A stretch of 60,394 nucleotides of DNA from Candidatus Cloacimonadota bacterium (GTDB lineage: Bacteria; Muiribacteriota; UBA6191): assembly GCA_023954715.1 (NCBI GenBank), contig JAGSHD010000009.1, positions 120,272-180,665 on the forward strand, in the 5' to 3' direction. The notes under the pieces are model-generated. The model was given only the letters and a program-made list of their open reading frames with translations. It was not told the origin of the DNA and did no database searches. Position 1 is the stretch's first letter. Every line of letters starts with the position of its first letter. The position numbers were made by a program, and so were the translations under genes. Positions 45,395 to 54,778 of the stretch are shown piece by piece.

Positions 45395-47206
45395 ATGTCT
45401 AATCGATTTGCTCCGCTTGGTTTTTTTGTATTTCATAAATTTAGAGTATTATTGTACTTCTTCATTGTAACCTTCTTTAGCTATTTTATGGCTACAGGCT
45501 TTTATTATCAGGCTACATTGGTAGGAATAGAAGTATCACAAGAGATGGATCAAAGTTCATCCGATAGTGATGAAGATCTTCAAGTGGACCAAGAAGAGGT
45601 AGTAGATGACGATGAATCCTTAGGTGAAATTCAATATCTCTCACGATATGGTCAAGCAATTTCCGATAAACCTTGGGTTCCTTTAATAGAACTTTCCTTA
45701 TACCTACTAATCTTCTTAATTTTATTCATATATGTGATGCCGATTTCAAAAGTGTTAGCAGAAGGATACGAAACTGTAGACAAAGATCTTAGAGAAAAAT
45801 CTAAAAATCATATAGTTAACCTGAGTTGGAAAACTTTTTCTCTTTGTTGGGTGCTCGCTGTACTATTTTTTATCAATCAATACGTCTTTGAAAAACTGCA
45901 TTTTAACTTAATCAGTTTGGGTGAAACACTATTAATGGCTGCAACATGGTTTTCTTTTGGTTTGTCTACTTCTAGTTTGATTATTGCTATATACGATGTT
46001 CATATTATTGATTTTTTTGTATATTTATTTCCAGCCAATGAAATGAAACACGCTAGGACAGACGCGAGCTCTGTTAATTTAACAACTCGTGTTATTTCAC
46101 TTATATTGGCGATTTGTGTACTACCTCTTATCTTGTTATTGTTTCAATCATCAACAACAGTTTTGATGTCTGACTTTTGGACACAGATATTAGCGGGGAC
46201 GGGTAGAGAGTATCTGTTTGATTACTACGAAGATCTAACTCCAATTTTATACGGTATGTGTTTAATCTTGTTTTCATTACTCTCAGCTTTAATATTGGGT
46301 AGAAGTCTGATTCGATCACTTTTTGAGCCATTAACATCGATGGTTCGTCGAATGGAAAAGGTAAAAAAGGGAGACTTTGATGCCCATGCAAATGTTTACA
46401 ATAATAATGAGTTTGGAAAGCTCTCGGCCAACTTTAATAAAATGGTGGATGGTTTAAAAGAAAGCCATAAGATGATGGAAAACGTAGATAAGTTCTTGAG
46501 TGCTGAAGTGCGAGAGAGTGTCTTGGTTGAAGATGTAAACCTAGGGGGAGAAGAGGTAGAAGCTACTGTATTGTTTTGCGATATTAGAAGTTTTACTACT
46601 ATATCCGAAGAAATGCCTCCAACCGAGTTAGTAGCATTTTTGAACGAGTTTTTCTCCTATTTAGTTAAACCGATTACTGATAATAAGGGTGTTGTAAATA
46701 AATATATTGGTGATTGTATTATGGCCTTGTTTGGTGTGCCAAATAGGACATCAGATCATTCGGACAATGCTTTAAAGGCAATCGTTGGAATGAGAAAGGC
46801 ATTAGCAGTTTTAAATCATCGACGTACCCAAAAAGGTTTGCCTACAATTAGTATCGGTGTTGGTATACATTCTGGTACTCTAGTTGCTGGTAATATTGGA
46901 GATAAAACTAGGATGGAATACACCGTAATAGGTGATACAGTGAATGTGGCAGCAAGGATTGAATCGGAGACGAAGGCTCAAAAGACAGATCTATTGATTT
47001 CAGAAGATGTTAAAAATAGTTTATCTGAAAGCTACAGAGAAATAGAATTTGTTTCTGTTCCTGGGATACATGTAAAGGGACGAGCAAAACCTGTTAATTT
47101 ATATAAGATTTTAGATAAAGACTTGAGTGCTATTTCTGAAGAGGTAAAAGTTAAGGATGAAAATGAAGTCCCTAGCTACGAAGACTTTATGGATGAACAA
47201 GGATAA
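45395..47206 (+). CDS. Membrane-bound class III adenylate cyclase with HAMP domain
   Basis: 603 residues. About six membrane helices occupy 12-305, with an acidic Asp/Glu/Ser-rich loop at about 48-75 after the first. A HAMP linker (about 303-355: PLTSMVRRMEKVKKGD, FGKLSANFNKMVDGL) precedes the cyclase catalytic domain (about 388-560). Metal-binding aspartates are Asp396 in LFCDIRSFT and Asp440 in NKYIGDCIMALFG; Lys436 and Thr510 occupy the adenine-selecting positions, and Asn517 and Arg521 (GDTVNVAARIE) the transition-state positions. All catalytic residues are present, so it should make cAMP, probably in response to an envelope signal. It stands alone; no cAMP receptor gene is in the window. 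Confidence 0.92.
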   Translation: MSNRFAPLGFFVFHKFRVLLYFFIVTFFSYFMATGFYYQATLVGIEVSQEMDQSSSDSDEDLQVDQEEVVDDDESLGEIQYLSRYGQAISDKPWVPLIELSLYLLIFLILFIYVMPISKVLAEGYETVDKDLREKSKNHIVNLSWKTFSLCWVLAVLFFINQYVFEKLHFNLISLGETLLMAATWFSFGLSTSSLIIAIYDVHIIDFFVYLFPANEMKHARTDASSVNLTTRVISLILAICVLPLILLLFQSSTTVLMSDFWTQILAGTGREYLFDYYEDLTPILYGMCLILFSLLSALILGRSLIRSLFEPLTSMVRRMEKVKKGDFDAHANVYNNNEFGKLSANFNKMVDGLKESHKMMENVDKFLSAEVRESVLVEDVNLGGEEVEATVLFCDIRSFTTISEEMPPTELVAFLNEFFSYLVKPITDNKGVVNKYIGDCIMALFGVPNRTSDHSDNALKAIVGMRKALAVLNHRRTQKGLPTISIGVGIHSGTLVAGNIGDKTRMEYTVIGDTVNVAARIESETKAQKTDLLISEDVKNSLSESYREIEFVSVPGIHVKGRAKPVNLYKILDKDLSAISEEVKVKDENEVPSYEDFMDEQG

Positions 47207-47475
47207 AAGACTGTTTTTTGATTTTTGCAGTTGACTCTAGAAACTAAGATAATGAGAGTTTCAATCAACAGAATATTAATCTTTATATCCTCAGTAGGAC
47301 AAAAGTTAAGCCACAGTACATTATTTGTACTGCTTGGAAATTAGCTCCGTTACAAGGCCAATTTATAAGAACGATGTTTAAGCTATGACTTCTTAATATT
47401 TCTCAATTGATTTATTAAGGGGTATGAAAAAGAAATGGATTTTCTTTTTATTGAGTTTTAAACATGGAGAGTCTT

Positions 47476-47667
47476 GTGAACGTTAGTCTATTTATAATTC
47501 TTATGATTACTATGCCGTTGTGGATGGCAGTTGGCGTGATTGCGTACTTTTTAAGAAAAGAACAAGGATCTATTTTTTATCCTGCTTACGACTATTCAAC
47601 TAAATTATTAGAACCGATCACAAATATGGATGATGGCTTGATTCTTAGTTCTTACGAAAACCTTTAA
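47476..47667 (+). CDS. Small single-helix membrane protein
   Basis: 63 residues if it begins at the GTG at 47476, which has GGAGAG just upstream (47466-47471); an ATG at 47464 would add four residues but lacks a ribosome site. One hydrophobic helix (VSLFIILMITMPLWMAVGVI) is followed by a basic stop-transfer and a soluble tail of about 37 residues. No family is recognised. Its last 23 bases overlap the end of the convergent gene. Plausible but unproven. Confidence 0.45.
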   Translation: MNVSLFIILMITMPLWMAVGVIAYFLRKEQGSIFYPAYDYSTKLLEPITNMDDGLILSSYENL

Positions 47668-49012
47668 ACTCTTTTAAAAAGTTCTTGGAAAATATAAGCT
47701 TAGTATTTCCAAAGGAAAAGTTATCTTGAAGATCTTTATTAGGTATAACCCCAGCAACTAAACTTAGTTTAGTTCCATCATATTGCAACTGCAAAATCTG
47801 GTTTTCTGGATAAAATATAAAGAATTCATCTTTATCATCAATAAACTTAAACTGAACTTGCACTTGGTTAGTGCTAGAAATTTGTATTTGTGTTGCGTTG
47901 ACCTTCGTCCACTTAGACCTATGATTTGATCGATACTCTAATTTTTTTGGTAAAGTAGGAACGTTAATAAAAATAGTTTTGGAACTAGACTCTGGAATTA
48001 GATTTTTACAAATATCAAATTGTTCTCCTAAGCCGAAGTAAAAAAAGAAACTCTGTAGTTTAGAATAAATATTTAGAGACTTTTTAGAAAGGACAAATGC
48101 GTGAAGACAAATGTAAAATGCTTCTTTCATTTTATTCTGACTAACTAAAAGATCACTAAGGTCAAGAAAAAATTGAAGGTCCAATTTAATATTATTTTGG
48201 CTTATAAGCGACTCAAGCTGTAAGTCTAGATTGTCTTCATCTTTTTTGAGGTTAAAATACTCCATAAACAAGAGCTTATCTTGTGAAGGTAACTTTACTA
48301 CTTTTTCTAAAAACTCAATTTGCTCTATTTTACTACAAGCTGTTTGTAGAAGAATAAAATATTCAAAGTTTCCCTTTGGACTTTTAGGGTCAAGAAACAA
48401 TAGTAATTTTAATGTTTCGGCTAGAAAGGGGATAGGGATGTTTGGGTTGAGTTTTAGGCTTGTGTAAAAAGGGGATAGAATTTGAGCTATTAAAGGTTTT
48501 GATTCTTTATCTACTTTGTATTGTTCCCACTCCAAAAAATACTTCAAGTTATGATATAGATGATCATTTTGATCGATTCCGAGTTGATTAATGTCTCCTA
48601 AAAAGCGAGTCCAAAGAGGAGTGTCGTTTTGTACATAATAGGGCTCTGAATAGATTGAAATTTTTGGTAGTTTACGTGTAAATTGGCAGTATTTTTTAAG
48701 GATAGCACTGGACTTCATTTCTTGATCCGTGTTCATAAAAAAGTCGTACACTTCAGGGACCGCAAAAATCCAAAAATATTTCCATTTGTTTGCAATAAGC
48801 TTTTCAATAACATAAGAAGATTCAAGACTAGAAACTTTATCATTTTGAATATAATCTAAAAGAGATTGAATGTTTTGTTCATTTAAAGAATCAAAAAGGG
48901 CTTTACTTACTTGTAATTTTTCTTTTGAGGGCCTGGGATGTAGCGCAAAAGCAAATGTCACAAAATCTCCTAATGAGTTGTGGATTGAGGTGGATTTATT
49001 TTGTTTAACCAT
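47645..49012 (-). CDS. Unknown protein, helical repeats followed by a beta-rich end
   Basis: 455 residues, no signal peptide or membrane segment. Residues about 15-340 are predicted helical with repeated Leu/Phe-rich segments (such as KLLLFLDPKSP and LQFFLDLSDLLVSQNKMKEAF) like a TPR or HEAT solenoid. Residues about 345-455 are rich in strands (QIQISSTNQVQVQFKFI, KLSLVAGVIP). It is encoded alone on the minus strand, convergent with the small membrane protein. I do not recognise the family; the frame is long with native-looking codon use, so the gene itself is likely real. Confidence 0.7.
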   Translation of the reverse strand: MVKQNKSTSIHNSLGDFVTFAFALHPRPSKEKLQVSKALFDSLNEQNIQSLLDYIQNDKVSSLESSYVIEKLIANKWKYFWIFAVPEVYDFFMNTDQEMKSSAILKKYCQFTRKLPKISIYSEPYYVQNDTPLWTRFLGDINQLGIDQNDHLYHNLKYFLEWEQYKVDKESKPLIAQILSPFYTSLKLNPNIPIPFLAETLKLLLFLDPKSPKGNFEYFILLQTACSKIEQIEFLEKVVKLPSQDKLLFMEYFNLKKDEDNLDLQLESLISQNNIKLDLQFFLDLSDLLVSQNKMKEAFYICLHAFVLSKKSLNIYSKLQSFFFYFGLGEQFDICKNLIPESSSKTIFINVPTLPKKLEYRSNHRSKWTKVNATQIQISSTNQVQVQFKFIDDKDEFFIFYPENQILQLQYDGTKLSLVAGVIPNKDLQDNFSFGNTKLIFSKNFLKEFKGFRKN

Positions 49013-49157
49013 GGAAATACCAGTGAATCGTAAGTATATAAGAAAATGACCATTAATGATATAATCTAAGTAAAAATATGGGATAAAACTCGTTTATTCT
49101 CGTATTGAATGTATACTGATGAGTTTCTCATTATTTTAATAGTCTCAAGAGGTCTTC

Positions 49158-50897
49158 GTGTATCGTTTTCAAGTTATTTTAGTTTTGTTTACCCTTTTTA
49201 TTTCAAACTCCTGCTCATTCGAAACAGGTGACTTAGAAAACATAATGATGAACCTAAGACAAGACAAAAAATTAACTGCAAAACAGTCCATTACCCTGCA
49301 ATCATTGTATAAAATTTATGCAAAAAATCCCAAAAACTTGTCAGTGCTCGAAGATAATATTGTCTTTTTATCGATGCAGAAAATTAACAAAGAGTCAAAG
49401 AAGGTTGCCTCAAGCTTCAAACCAGAATGGCAACTATATAGTAGATTAGACCGTAATGGTTACTCTTTAGCTATTGAAGAGTTTTCTAAAAATGGAGATA
49501 TACACGAGCTATCGTCACTACAAAAGAATGATGAGCTTCCTTATGTGAAATGGTCAAACGATAAGCTAGATTTAGTCTATGTCAAAGGAGTCGATCCGGT
49601 AAGGAGTATAATGAGTTATAGCGTCGCTAGCTCTAGATCATTTGCGGTTGTAGATTCGAGCAATGATGATTATAGCCCTATTTATGGTCCAAACAGCCAA
49701 ACCGTTTTGTTTCTATCGGATCGTGATAAAACCCACTCTAGAGATAAGAGAGTTGGTGTTTATGTGGTTTTTTTGGATGAGGTTGAGCATGTCTATAAAC
49801 TGACGAAACTAAGCTTGATACAGCCCAACTATAATTTTAAACAACCTCGTTTTTATATTACAGATGAGCATATAATTTATTACGATGAAAATGGAAAACA
49901 GTTTATTCCATTATCAAAACTAGGCAATATAAAAAAAATGGGACCTAGTAAAAATAAATTAAAAAACTCAGTATTAAAAAAAGTCGTTACAAAACAATTA
50001 AATAAGAATAAAACACAAGAATCTGATGAGATTCAATCAACAAAGTGGCAAGAGCATGAGATAAAAATACAGAGTAAGGGTAATAAACTATTTTTAAAAA
50101 TTCAGTTTCCTTATGAGTTTAAATATAACATACTTAGTGAAATGACCATAGATGCTTTTGAGAACGTGTGGGGCTCGATTTTTGTTACTAACAAGAAATA
50201 CATGTTTTTTGTGACTAATAACAAAGGCCGTTCTCAAATAAATTATATAAAACGGGGATCAAAAAAGATAAATATATTATCTGATAAAAGAGAAAACTGC
50301 CATTCGATGTTTTTAGATTCTAGTGAAAATACTTTGTATTATATTTTAGAAAGATCTAACAGACACTTCGTGGTAGAGTATTCGTTGACATCGTTGAAAG
50401 TGGTTTCCCGTAAAGCCATTCAAAGTGTTTTAAAGCTACCGGGATTATCACCGTTGTTCAAAGAAAATGGTCAGATTATGTATTTTAATGCTGCTGGGGT
50501 ATCACATTTACTCCATGGTGAAAAAGTTATAATCAAAAATAATGTAAAAATGCCCCCCGAAGTATATAAGCGTAGTAAGAAAAAACATCTTTTTAGCCTT
50601 GAATCAGACACTCCCGTCGTCAAAGCTGAAAAAGATAAAAAGTATGAAGTAAAATTGAATATTGATGATGAACTGAAGCACTTAGTGCAAAAGATACGTA
50701 AAATTACTACCATTCAGGATTTAAATCAGTTAAAATATCGCTATTCTGTAGTTCATAGTAGGGTGAGTACTCTATCTAAAGATCAAAAGTTTGTACAAAA
50801 TTCGAGTAAAAAAATAAAATTGATTCGTTGGATTGAATTGTTAAACGGAATCAAGGTTTTATTAAATCAAGCATCAATTCTTATGGAAGAAGAATAG
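49158..50897 (+). CDS. Lipoprotein-like beta-propeller protein
   Basis: 579 residues, GTG start with AAGAGG 5 bases upstream. The N-terminus is a signal sequence ending ISNSC at about residue 20, which could be a relaxed lipobox; the -3 residue is not the usual Leu. The mature part has TolB-like strand patterns (DELPYVKWSNDKLDLVYVKG, YSPIYGPNSQTVLFLSDRD, SRDKRVGVYVVFL) that suggest a propeller (about 130-480), with a basic coiled tail (about 480-579). The family is not recognised more precisely. The next gene starts 8 bases after its stop and is also exported, so the two probably act together in the periplasm. Confidence 0.65.
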   Translation: MYRFQVILVLFTLFISNSCSFETGDLENIMMNLRQDKKLTAKQSITLQSLYKIYAKNPKNLSVLEDNIVFLSMQKINKESKKVASSFKPEWQLYSRLDRNGYSLAIEEFSKNGDIHELSSLQKNDELPYVKWSNDKLDLVYVKGVDPVRSIMSYSVASSRSFAVVDSSNDDYSPIYGPNSQTVLFLSDRDKTHSRDKRVGVYVVFLDEVEHVYKLTKLSLIQPNYNFKQPRFYITDEHIIYYDENGKQFIPLSKLGNIKKMGPSKNKLKNSVLKKVVTKQLNKNKTQESDEIQSTKWQEHEIKIQSKGNKLFLKIQFPYEFKYNILSEMTIDAFENVWGSIFVTNKKYMFFVTNNKGRSQINYIKRGSKKINILSDKRENCHSMFLDSSENTLYYILERSNRHFVVEYSLTSLKVVSRKAIQSVLKLPGLSPLFKENGQIMYFNAAGVSHLLHGEKVIIKNNVKMPPEVYKRSKKKHLFSLESDTPVVKAEKDKKYEVKLNIDDELKHLVQKIRKITTIQDLNQLKYRYSVVHSRVSTLSKDQKFVQNSSKKIKLIRWIELLNGIKVLLNQASILMEEE

Positions 50898-50905
50898 GAG
50901 TAAAA

Positions 50906-51997
50906 GTGAAAACTAAATCAATATTGTTGGCATTATCATTGTCTTTGGCTAATCCAATCAATGCAGTGGAGTTATCTTTTTATAATTATGAAAAGTATGA
51001 CACCTTAACTTCGAAACTTTTTAAGACATATAATATCGACTCTGATACTAGTTCTATTTTACAAAGAAATACAGCTTATTACTTTAAAAACTACCTTAAA
51101 ATTGACTCTGTAAACTCGGCAATTTCTGCAGATAAAGATCAATTTTTAGAAACAATCTATCAAAGAAATTTTTGGGCAGATAAATTAGAGAGAGATATTA
51201 GCATCCCATATTCAGATAAAGAAGTATTTAGCTATTTTCAATCAGTACAAATGGAGTTGGATCATTTTGTTAAATACTTGAAAGTAGTCAATGTACAAAA
51301 CTCAGACTTTAGTATTTATTTATATGGTTCAATGGCCAAAGGAAGGTTCGGGGCAAACTCCTCCGTTGATCTTAGAATAGAGTCCAATGATTTAGGTTTA
51401 TTGAAAGCTATTGAAGAGGGTGTTTACTCAAAAACAAATAGAAACTTTAGAGGAAATATAGAGGCATCAACATCTTTATTATCTTCACGAGATATATTAG
51501 ACCCATTAGTTAAAGTGAGTATCGGCGACTTGTCAAATTTGTTGGAAGTCTATGCCAAGATATTAAAAGGTATGGGATTTTTATTAACATCTAAAGATGA
51601 TTCACTTAGTGTAGATACATCTGGTAACAGACAACGAATTCACATGGAGTTTAATCCAGTAGAAGATCGTGTGTTTTATTTGGATAAAAAAGCATCAAAG
51701 GTACAAAAAAATATCATTGATAATTTTAATATGCTGATTGGAAAAGATGAATCACAAGATATTTTAAGTAAAAATGCATTTATTGCTAGAGTATCAACTT
51801 TAATTGAAGACTACTCTGAGGTTCAAAGTGATCTTGAGACAGTCTCAGAAAATAGACAAGATGAACGATATAAGGTAATTGAATCAGTAATTGCTAAAGC
51901 GAGTTTTGATCGTTTAAAAAGAGGCTTAGCCAAAAAACTATTAAATCATGTCAAAAGTAAAATTTCGAGTTTAAAAAAACTGAAAAGTAATTTGTAA
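50906..51997 (+). CDS. Exported protein with degenerate nucleotidyltransferase-like motif
   Basis: 363 residues, GTG start with AGGAG 5 bases upstream. Signal peptide KTKSILLALSLSLANPINA. The segment YLYGSMAKGRFGANSSVDLR (about 139-157) matches the Gly-Ser...Asp-x-Asp core of polymerase-beta-type nucleotidyltransferases: Gly141, Ser142 and Asp155 are present but the second acidic residue is Arg157. A nucleotide is unlikely in the periplasm, so this is probably a pseudo-enzyme or the motif resemblance is structural only. The C-terminus (about 280-363) is helical and basic. It is co-oriented with and 8 bases from the lipoprotein-like gene, and is followed by a strong terminator. Confidence 0.6.
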   Translation: MKTKSILLALSLSLANPINAVELSFYNYEKYDTLTSKLFKTYNIDSDTSSILQRNTAYYFKNYLKIDSVNSAISADKDQFLETIYQRNFWADKLERDISIPYSDKEVFSYFQSVQMELDHFVKYLKVVNVQNSDFSIYLYGSMAKGRFGANSSVDLRIESNDLGLLKAIEEGVYSKTNRNFRGNIEASTSLLSSRDILDPLVKVSIGDLSNLLEVYAKILKGMGFLLTSKDDSLSVDTSGNRQRIHMEFNPVEDRVFYLDKKASKVQKNIIDNFNMLIGKDESQDILSKNAFIARVSTLIEDYSEVQSDLETVSENRQDERYKVIESVIAKASFDRLKRGLAKKLLNHVKSKISSLKKLKSNL

Positions 51998-52014
51998 AAG
52001 ATTGATTACAACAA

Positions 52015-52042
52015 GACATCCGCTAAGGGTGTCTTTTTTTTT
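52015..52042 (+). terminator. Intrinsic terminator of the lipoprotein/NTase-like operon
   Basis: Stem GACATCC / GGGTGTC with loop GCTAA, followed by nine T residues, 17 bases after the stop codon. Confidence 0.9.
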
Positions 52043-52068
52043 GCTTTAGTACTTTATAGAATCCAAAA

Positions 52069-52097
52069 AAAAAGACCACAAAAAATGTGGTCTTTTT
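52069..52097 (-). terminator. Intrinsic terminator of the COX24-type gene, probably bidirectional
   Basis: Stem GACCACA / TGTGGTC with flanking A and T runs on both sides, 50 bases after the stop of the minus-strand micro-gene. It can work in either direction. Confidence 0.85.
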
Positions 52098-52146
52098 ATC
52101 TGAAATACATAAGGTGATAAAACCTTAGATATCTTGTAAGAAAAAA

Positions 52147-52245
52147 TTACTTCTTTTTTCTTCTTTGATGTCTAGTCTTCTTAAGAAGTTTTCTATGCTT
52201 ATGCTTTCTAATTTTTTTTGCACGTTTCTTTTTAACGTTTCCCAT
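52147..52245 (-). CDS. AURKAIP1/COX24-domain micro-protein (putative ribosome-associated), 32 residues
   Basis: Starts at ATG 52245 with GAGG 8 bases upstream; the frame is open further upstream but the promoter lies inside that extension, so the long frame is not the gene. Of 32 residues 19 are Lys or Arg: MGNVKKKRAKKIRKHKHRKL then LKKTRHQRRKKK. This matches the KKRRKKMxKHKxxKLLKRTRxxRR pattern of the COX24/AURKAIP1 domain, which in mitochondria is ribosomal protein mS38 and which occurs as stand-alone short proteins in some bacterial phyla. Short, basic and with its own strong promoter and terminator, it is most likely a small ribosomal-subunit protein. Such genes are often missed because of length. 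Confidence 0.82.
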   Translation of the reverse strand: MGNVKKKRAKKIRKHKHRKLLKKTRHQRRKKK

Positions 52246-52311
52246 TGTTCCATCCTCTAACGAAGTGAATACCATATCAAAAGATGACCGATGGTCTTCT
52301 TTAAGTCGCTT

Positions 52312-52340
52312 AATATAAAAAATACTTCTACTATTGTCAA
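52312..52340 (-). promoter_or_regulatory. Strong sigma70-type promoter of the COX24-type gene
   Basis: Minus strand TTGACA (52340-52335), exactly 17 bases, then TATATT (52317-52312), ending about 65 bases before the start codon. This is the best housekeeping-type promoter match in the window and fits a highly expressed gene. Confidence 0.72.
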
Positions 52341-52624
52341 GGCCATAATAACAAAACATGAAAAAAGGACGCTTTATTTTAATATATTTGCATAATATTA
52401 CAATAAATTGGTATTCATAACAAAAAAAGTAACAACCAGAATAAGTAAATCTAATGAATATACAAAATAGTTTCAAAAAAGAATGTTTTTGTATCAATTA
52501 ATTGGTGATTTTGGAAACATATAGGTGAGTAACAGCGTATTAAAGTTGTTAAACTAAACTTATATTTTAAACTTTTGTTATGTTTTTGCCTTGCTTAAAT
52601 TCATATAAATGTTATAGGACCTTT

Positions 52625-54778
52625 ATGAAATCTATCGCAACTTTTCTATTAGTCGGATTATTTACTCTATCTACGTATGCAGCTTCGTTAAACATGGGGG
52701 CTCATTATCTTAAAGATGTTGATAAAACAGAGTTTAATGTTTATGTAACACAGGCGGCTTCAGTAGACCTGTTAGTATATGATTCTAAAAACAGCAAAGC
52801 TTTTGAGATTTATAAATTATCAAAAATAAATAACACAGGTTTCTATGATTTAGATTTAGAAGTGTCTAAAAATACGTGGTCAGTTCAAGTTAATGGGAGC
52901 CTTGTTGGTAAGTTTTACAAATATCGTACGAATGGTAATAATTCTATCAGTCATGAGATAGATGCATCAGGTAACATTGTCATTGATCAAGATGATGCTA
53001 ATATATTTATGTTTCATAAAACCATGGGGTACATGATTGACACAACAAGTCATGGATATATGCCTAAATATGCAATTAAAGTTAAAAAAGAAAAAATTGC
53101 AAATAGTATACAGTTTTCTTTAGTTGATAAAGCGGCAAGCTTTCAAGACTATGCTTATGAGATAGTTCCAGTAGGTACCTATCCAACAAGATTAAATGGC
53201 TATTTAAGTTCAGACCCTTATTGTTATGATTTAGATGATGAGACAAATCGATGTCAAGTCGTTGATTTTGGAGATGAGTTTCATTTTGCAGACAATGAAA
53301 AGCGAATTGGATTTCAAAAGGGCCATGCAATTCATGAGGTTCATGTTAAATCATTGACCAAGCGATTAAAAGGGCTTCCTAGTGATATACAAGGTACTTA
53401 CAAAGCTATTTCTCATCCACTAACATTAAAGACTTTAAGGGATATGGGTGTAAGCACAATTGAGTTTTTACCTATTCATCACTTTGATTATACAGCAGCT
53501 CCTCCTGGACATATCAATTATTGGGGATATATGACTAAATCATTCTTTGCTATTCATCCGAAATATGCAAGTGATGAAAGTAAAGGGCGTCAAGAGTTTA
53601 AAGAGGCTGTAGCAGCTCTTCATAGAGTAGGTATATCTGTAGTTTTAGATGTAGTTTATAATCACACATCTGAAGGGGATCACAGAGGACCAAATTTAAG
53701 TTTTAAAAACCTTGCTAGAGAGCAGTACTTTAGGATGCACGATCAAAATAAAGGATACTATTTAAATACTACCGGGGTAGGTAATACCTTTGCTAGTGAA
53801 AATGCCGCCTCTAGAAAACTAATTTTAGATTCATTAAAGTTTTTTGTAGATACATATCAAATTGATGGATTTCGATTTGACTTAGGTGCAGCTATTGATA
53901 AAAGAACATTTGAAATTATCCGTGAGCAATTACCAAAGGATACACTTTTAACAGCAGAACCTTGGGTTGCTGAGGGTCATCCTCAATGGCAGCGTGGAGA
54001 GTTAAACCATATCCAAGTTGGTGCTTGGAATGATAAATATCGACAAGCATTAAAAGGTGGAAATGGACGATCAGGGTTTATAAACGGTGAATCCAATGAG
54101 TTTGAAGTTAAAGTTTTAGTTCGAGGAGAGCATAGACACTTCGGTGGATCAGGACATCATATTGACTCTTCTCATGGATATACCAATCCATATTCAACAA
54201 TAAGTGAGATAGAAGTTCATGATGGTAACACTTTAGCGGACTGGATTGATAAATATAAGGTAAGTAACGAGACAAAATCTCTTAGAATGAGAATGGCGCA
54301 TACTATACTTTTAACTTCAATAAATACACCAATTTTACAACTAGGTCAGGAGTTTGCAAGATCGAAGGATGGAGATCATAACTCTTATGATAAAGACTCT
54401 GATGTAAATTACTTACAATGGGATACTCGTCAAGCCAACAAAAAGCTTTTGGACTTTACTGTTGAACTAAAAAAATTAAGACTTCGGTATGATGCCTTTC
54501 ATTTTGACCACAGAATCCAAGATGATCGAATTATCTTTTTAGATGACAAACAAAACTCTAATAGTGCTTTTGGTTATCGATTAAGAGGGAGTTCAAGTGA
54601 CTTTGTAATTTTGCTTAATAGTGATCAGGCTACTGGAGTAGATTTTACTTTACCTCAAGGTACATGGAAAGTTATATCAAATGGAGATAAGGTATCTGAA
54701 CATGGCTTAGGTACAGTAACTAACCAGCACTATTTTTTACATCCAGGATATACAGCTATCTTAAAGCGGGATCATTAG
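52625..54778 (+). CDS. Secreted GH13 glycogen-debranching/isoamylase-type enzyme
   Basis: 717 residues from ATG 52625 (AGGA 5 bases upstream); an earlier ATG in frame at 52580 is not favoured. Signal peptide MKSIATFLLVGLFTLSTYAA. An N-terminal beta-sandwich (about 20-110, CBM48-like) precedes the alpha-amylase barrel. Motifs: INYWGYMTKSFFAIHP, VVLDVVYNHTSEG, GFRFDLGA with nucleophile Asp419, LTAEPW with acid/base Glu445 and EVHDGN with Asp533, then a C-terminal beta domain. The NYWGY motif and loop lengths suit GlgX/isoamylase/pullulanase enzymes that cleave alpha-1,6 branches of glycogen or related glucans. A signal peptide means it acts outside the cytoplasm, so it probably digests external or prey glycogen, not the cell's own store. 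Its stop overlaps the convergent WG gene by 4 bases. Confidence 0.9.
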   Translation: MKSIATFLLVGLFTLSTYAASLNMGAHYLKDVDKTEFNVYVTQAASVDLLVYDSKNSKAFEIYKLSKINNTGFYDLDLEVSKNTWSVQVNGSLVGKFYKYRTNGNNSISHEIDASGNIVIDQDDANIFMFHKTMGYMIDTTSHGYMPKYAIKVKKEKIANSIQFSLVDKAASFQDYAYEIVPVGTYPTRLNGYLSSDPYCYDLDDETNRCQVVDFGDEFHFADNEKRIGFQKGHAIHEVHVKSLTKRLKGLPSDIQGTYKAISHPLTLKTLRDMGVSTIEFLPIHHFDYTAAPPGHINYWGYMTKSFFAIHPKYASDESKGRQEFKEAVAALHRVGISVVLDVVYNHTSEGDHRGPNLSFKNLAREQYFRMHDQNKGYYLNTTGVGNTFASENAASRKLILDSLKFFVDTYQIDGFRFDLGAAIDKRTFEIIREQLPKDTLLTAEPWVAEGHPQWQRGELNHIQVGAWNDKYRQALKGGNGRSGFINGESNEFEVKVLVRGEHRHFGGSGHHIDSSHGYTNPYSTISEIEVHDGNTLADWIDKYKVSNETKSLRMRMAHTILLTSINTPILQLGQEFARSKDGDHNSYDKDSDVNYLQWDTRQANKKLLDFTVELKKLRLRYDAFHFDHRIQDDRIIFLDDKQNSNSAFGYRLRGSSSDFVILLNSDQATGVDFTLPQGTWKVISNGDKVSEHGLGTVTNQHYFLHPGYTAILKRDH

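Noticed and set aside
47424..47483. Short frame MKKKWIFFLLSF... of about 20 codons after AAGGGG
   Set aside because: The ribosome site almost touches the ATG, the frame ends at once, and it overlaps the better-supported small membrane protein gene.
52246..52497. In-frame upstream extension of the COX24-type gene (116 codons in all)
   Set aside because: A strong promoter lies inside it, the residues look like random AT-rich translation, and the 32-residue form starts at a well-placed ATG.
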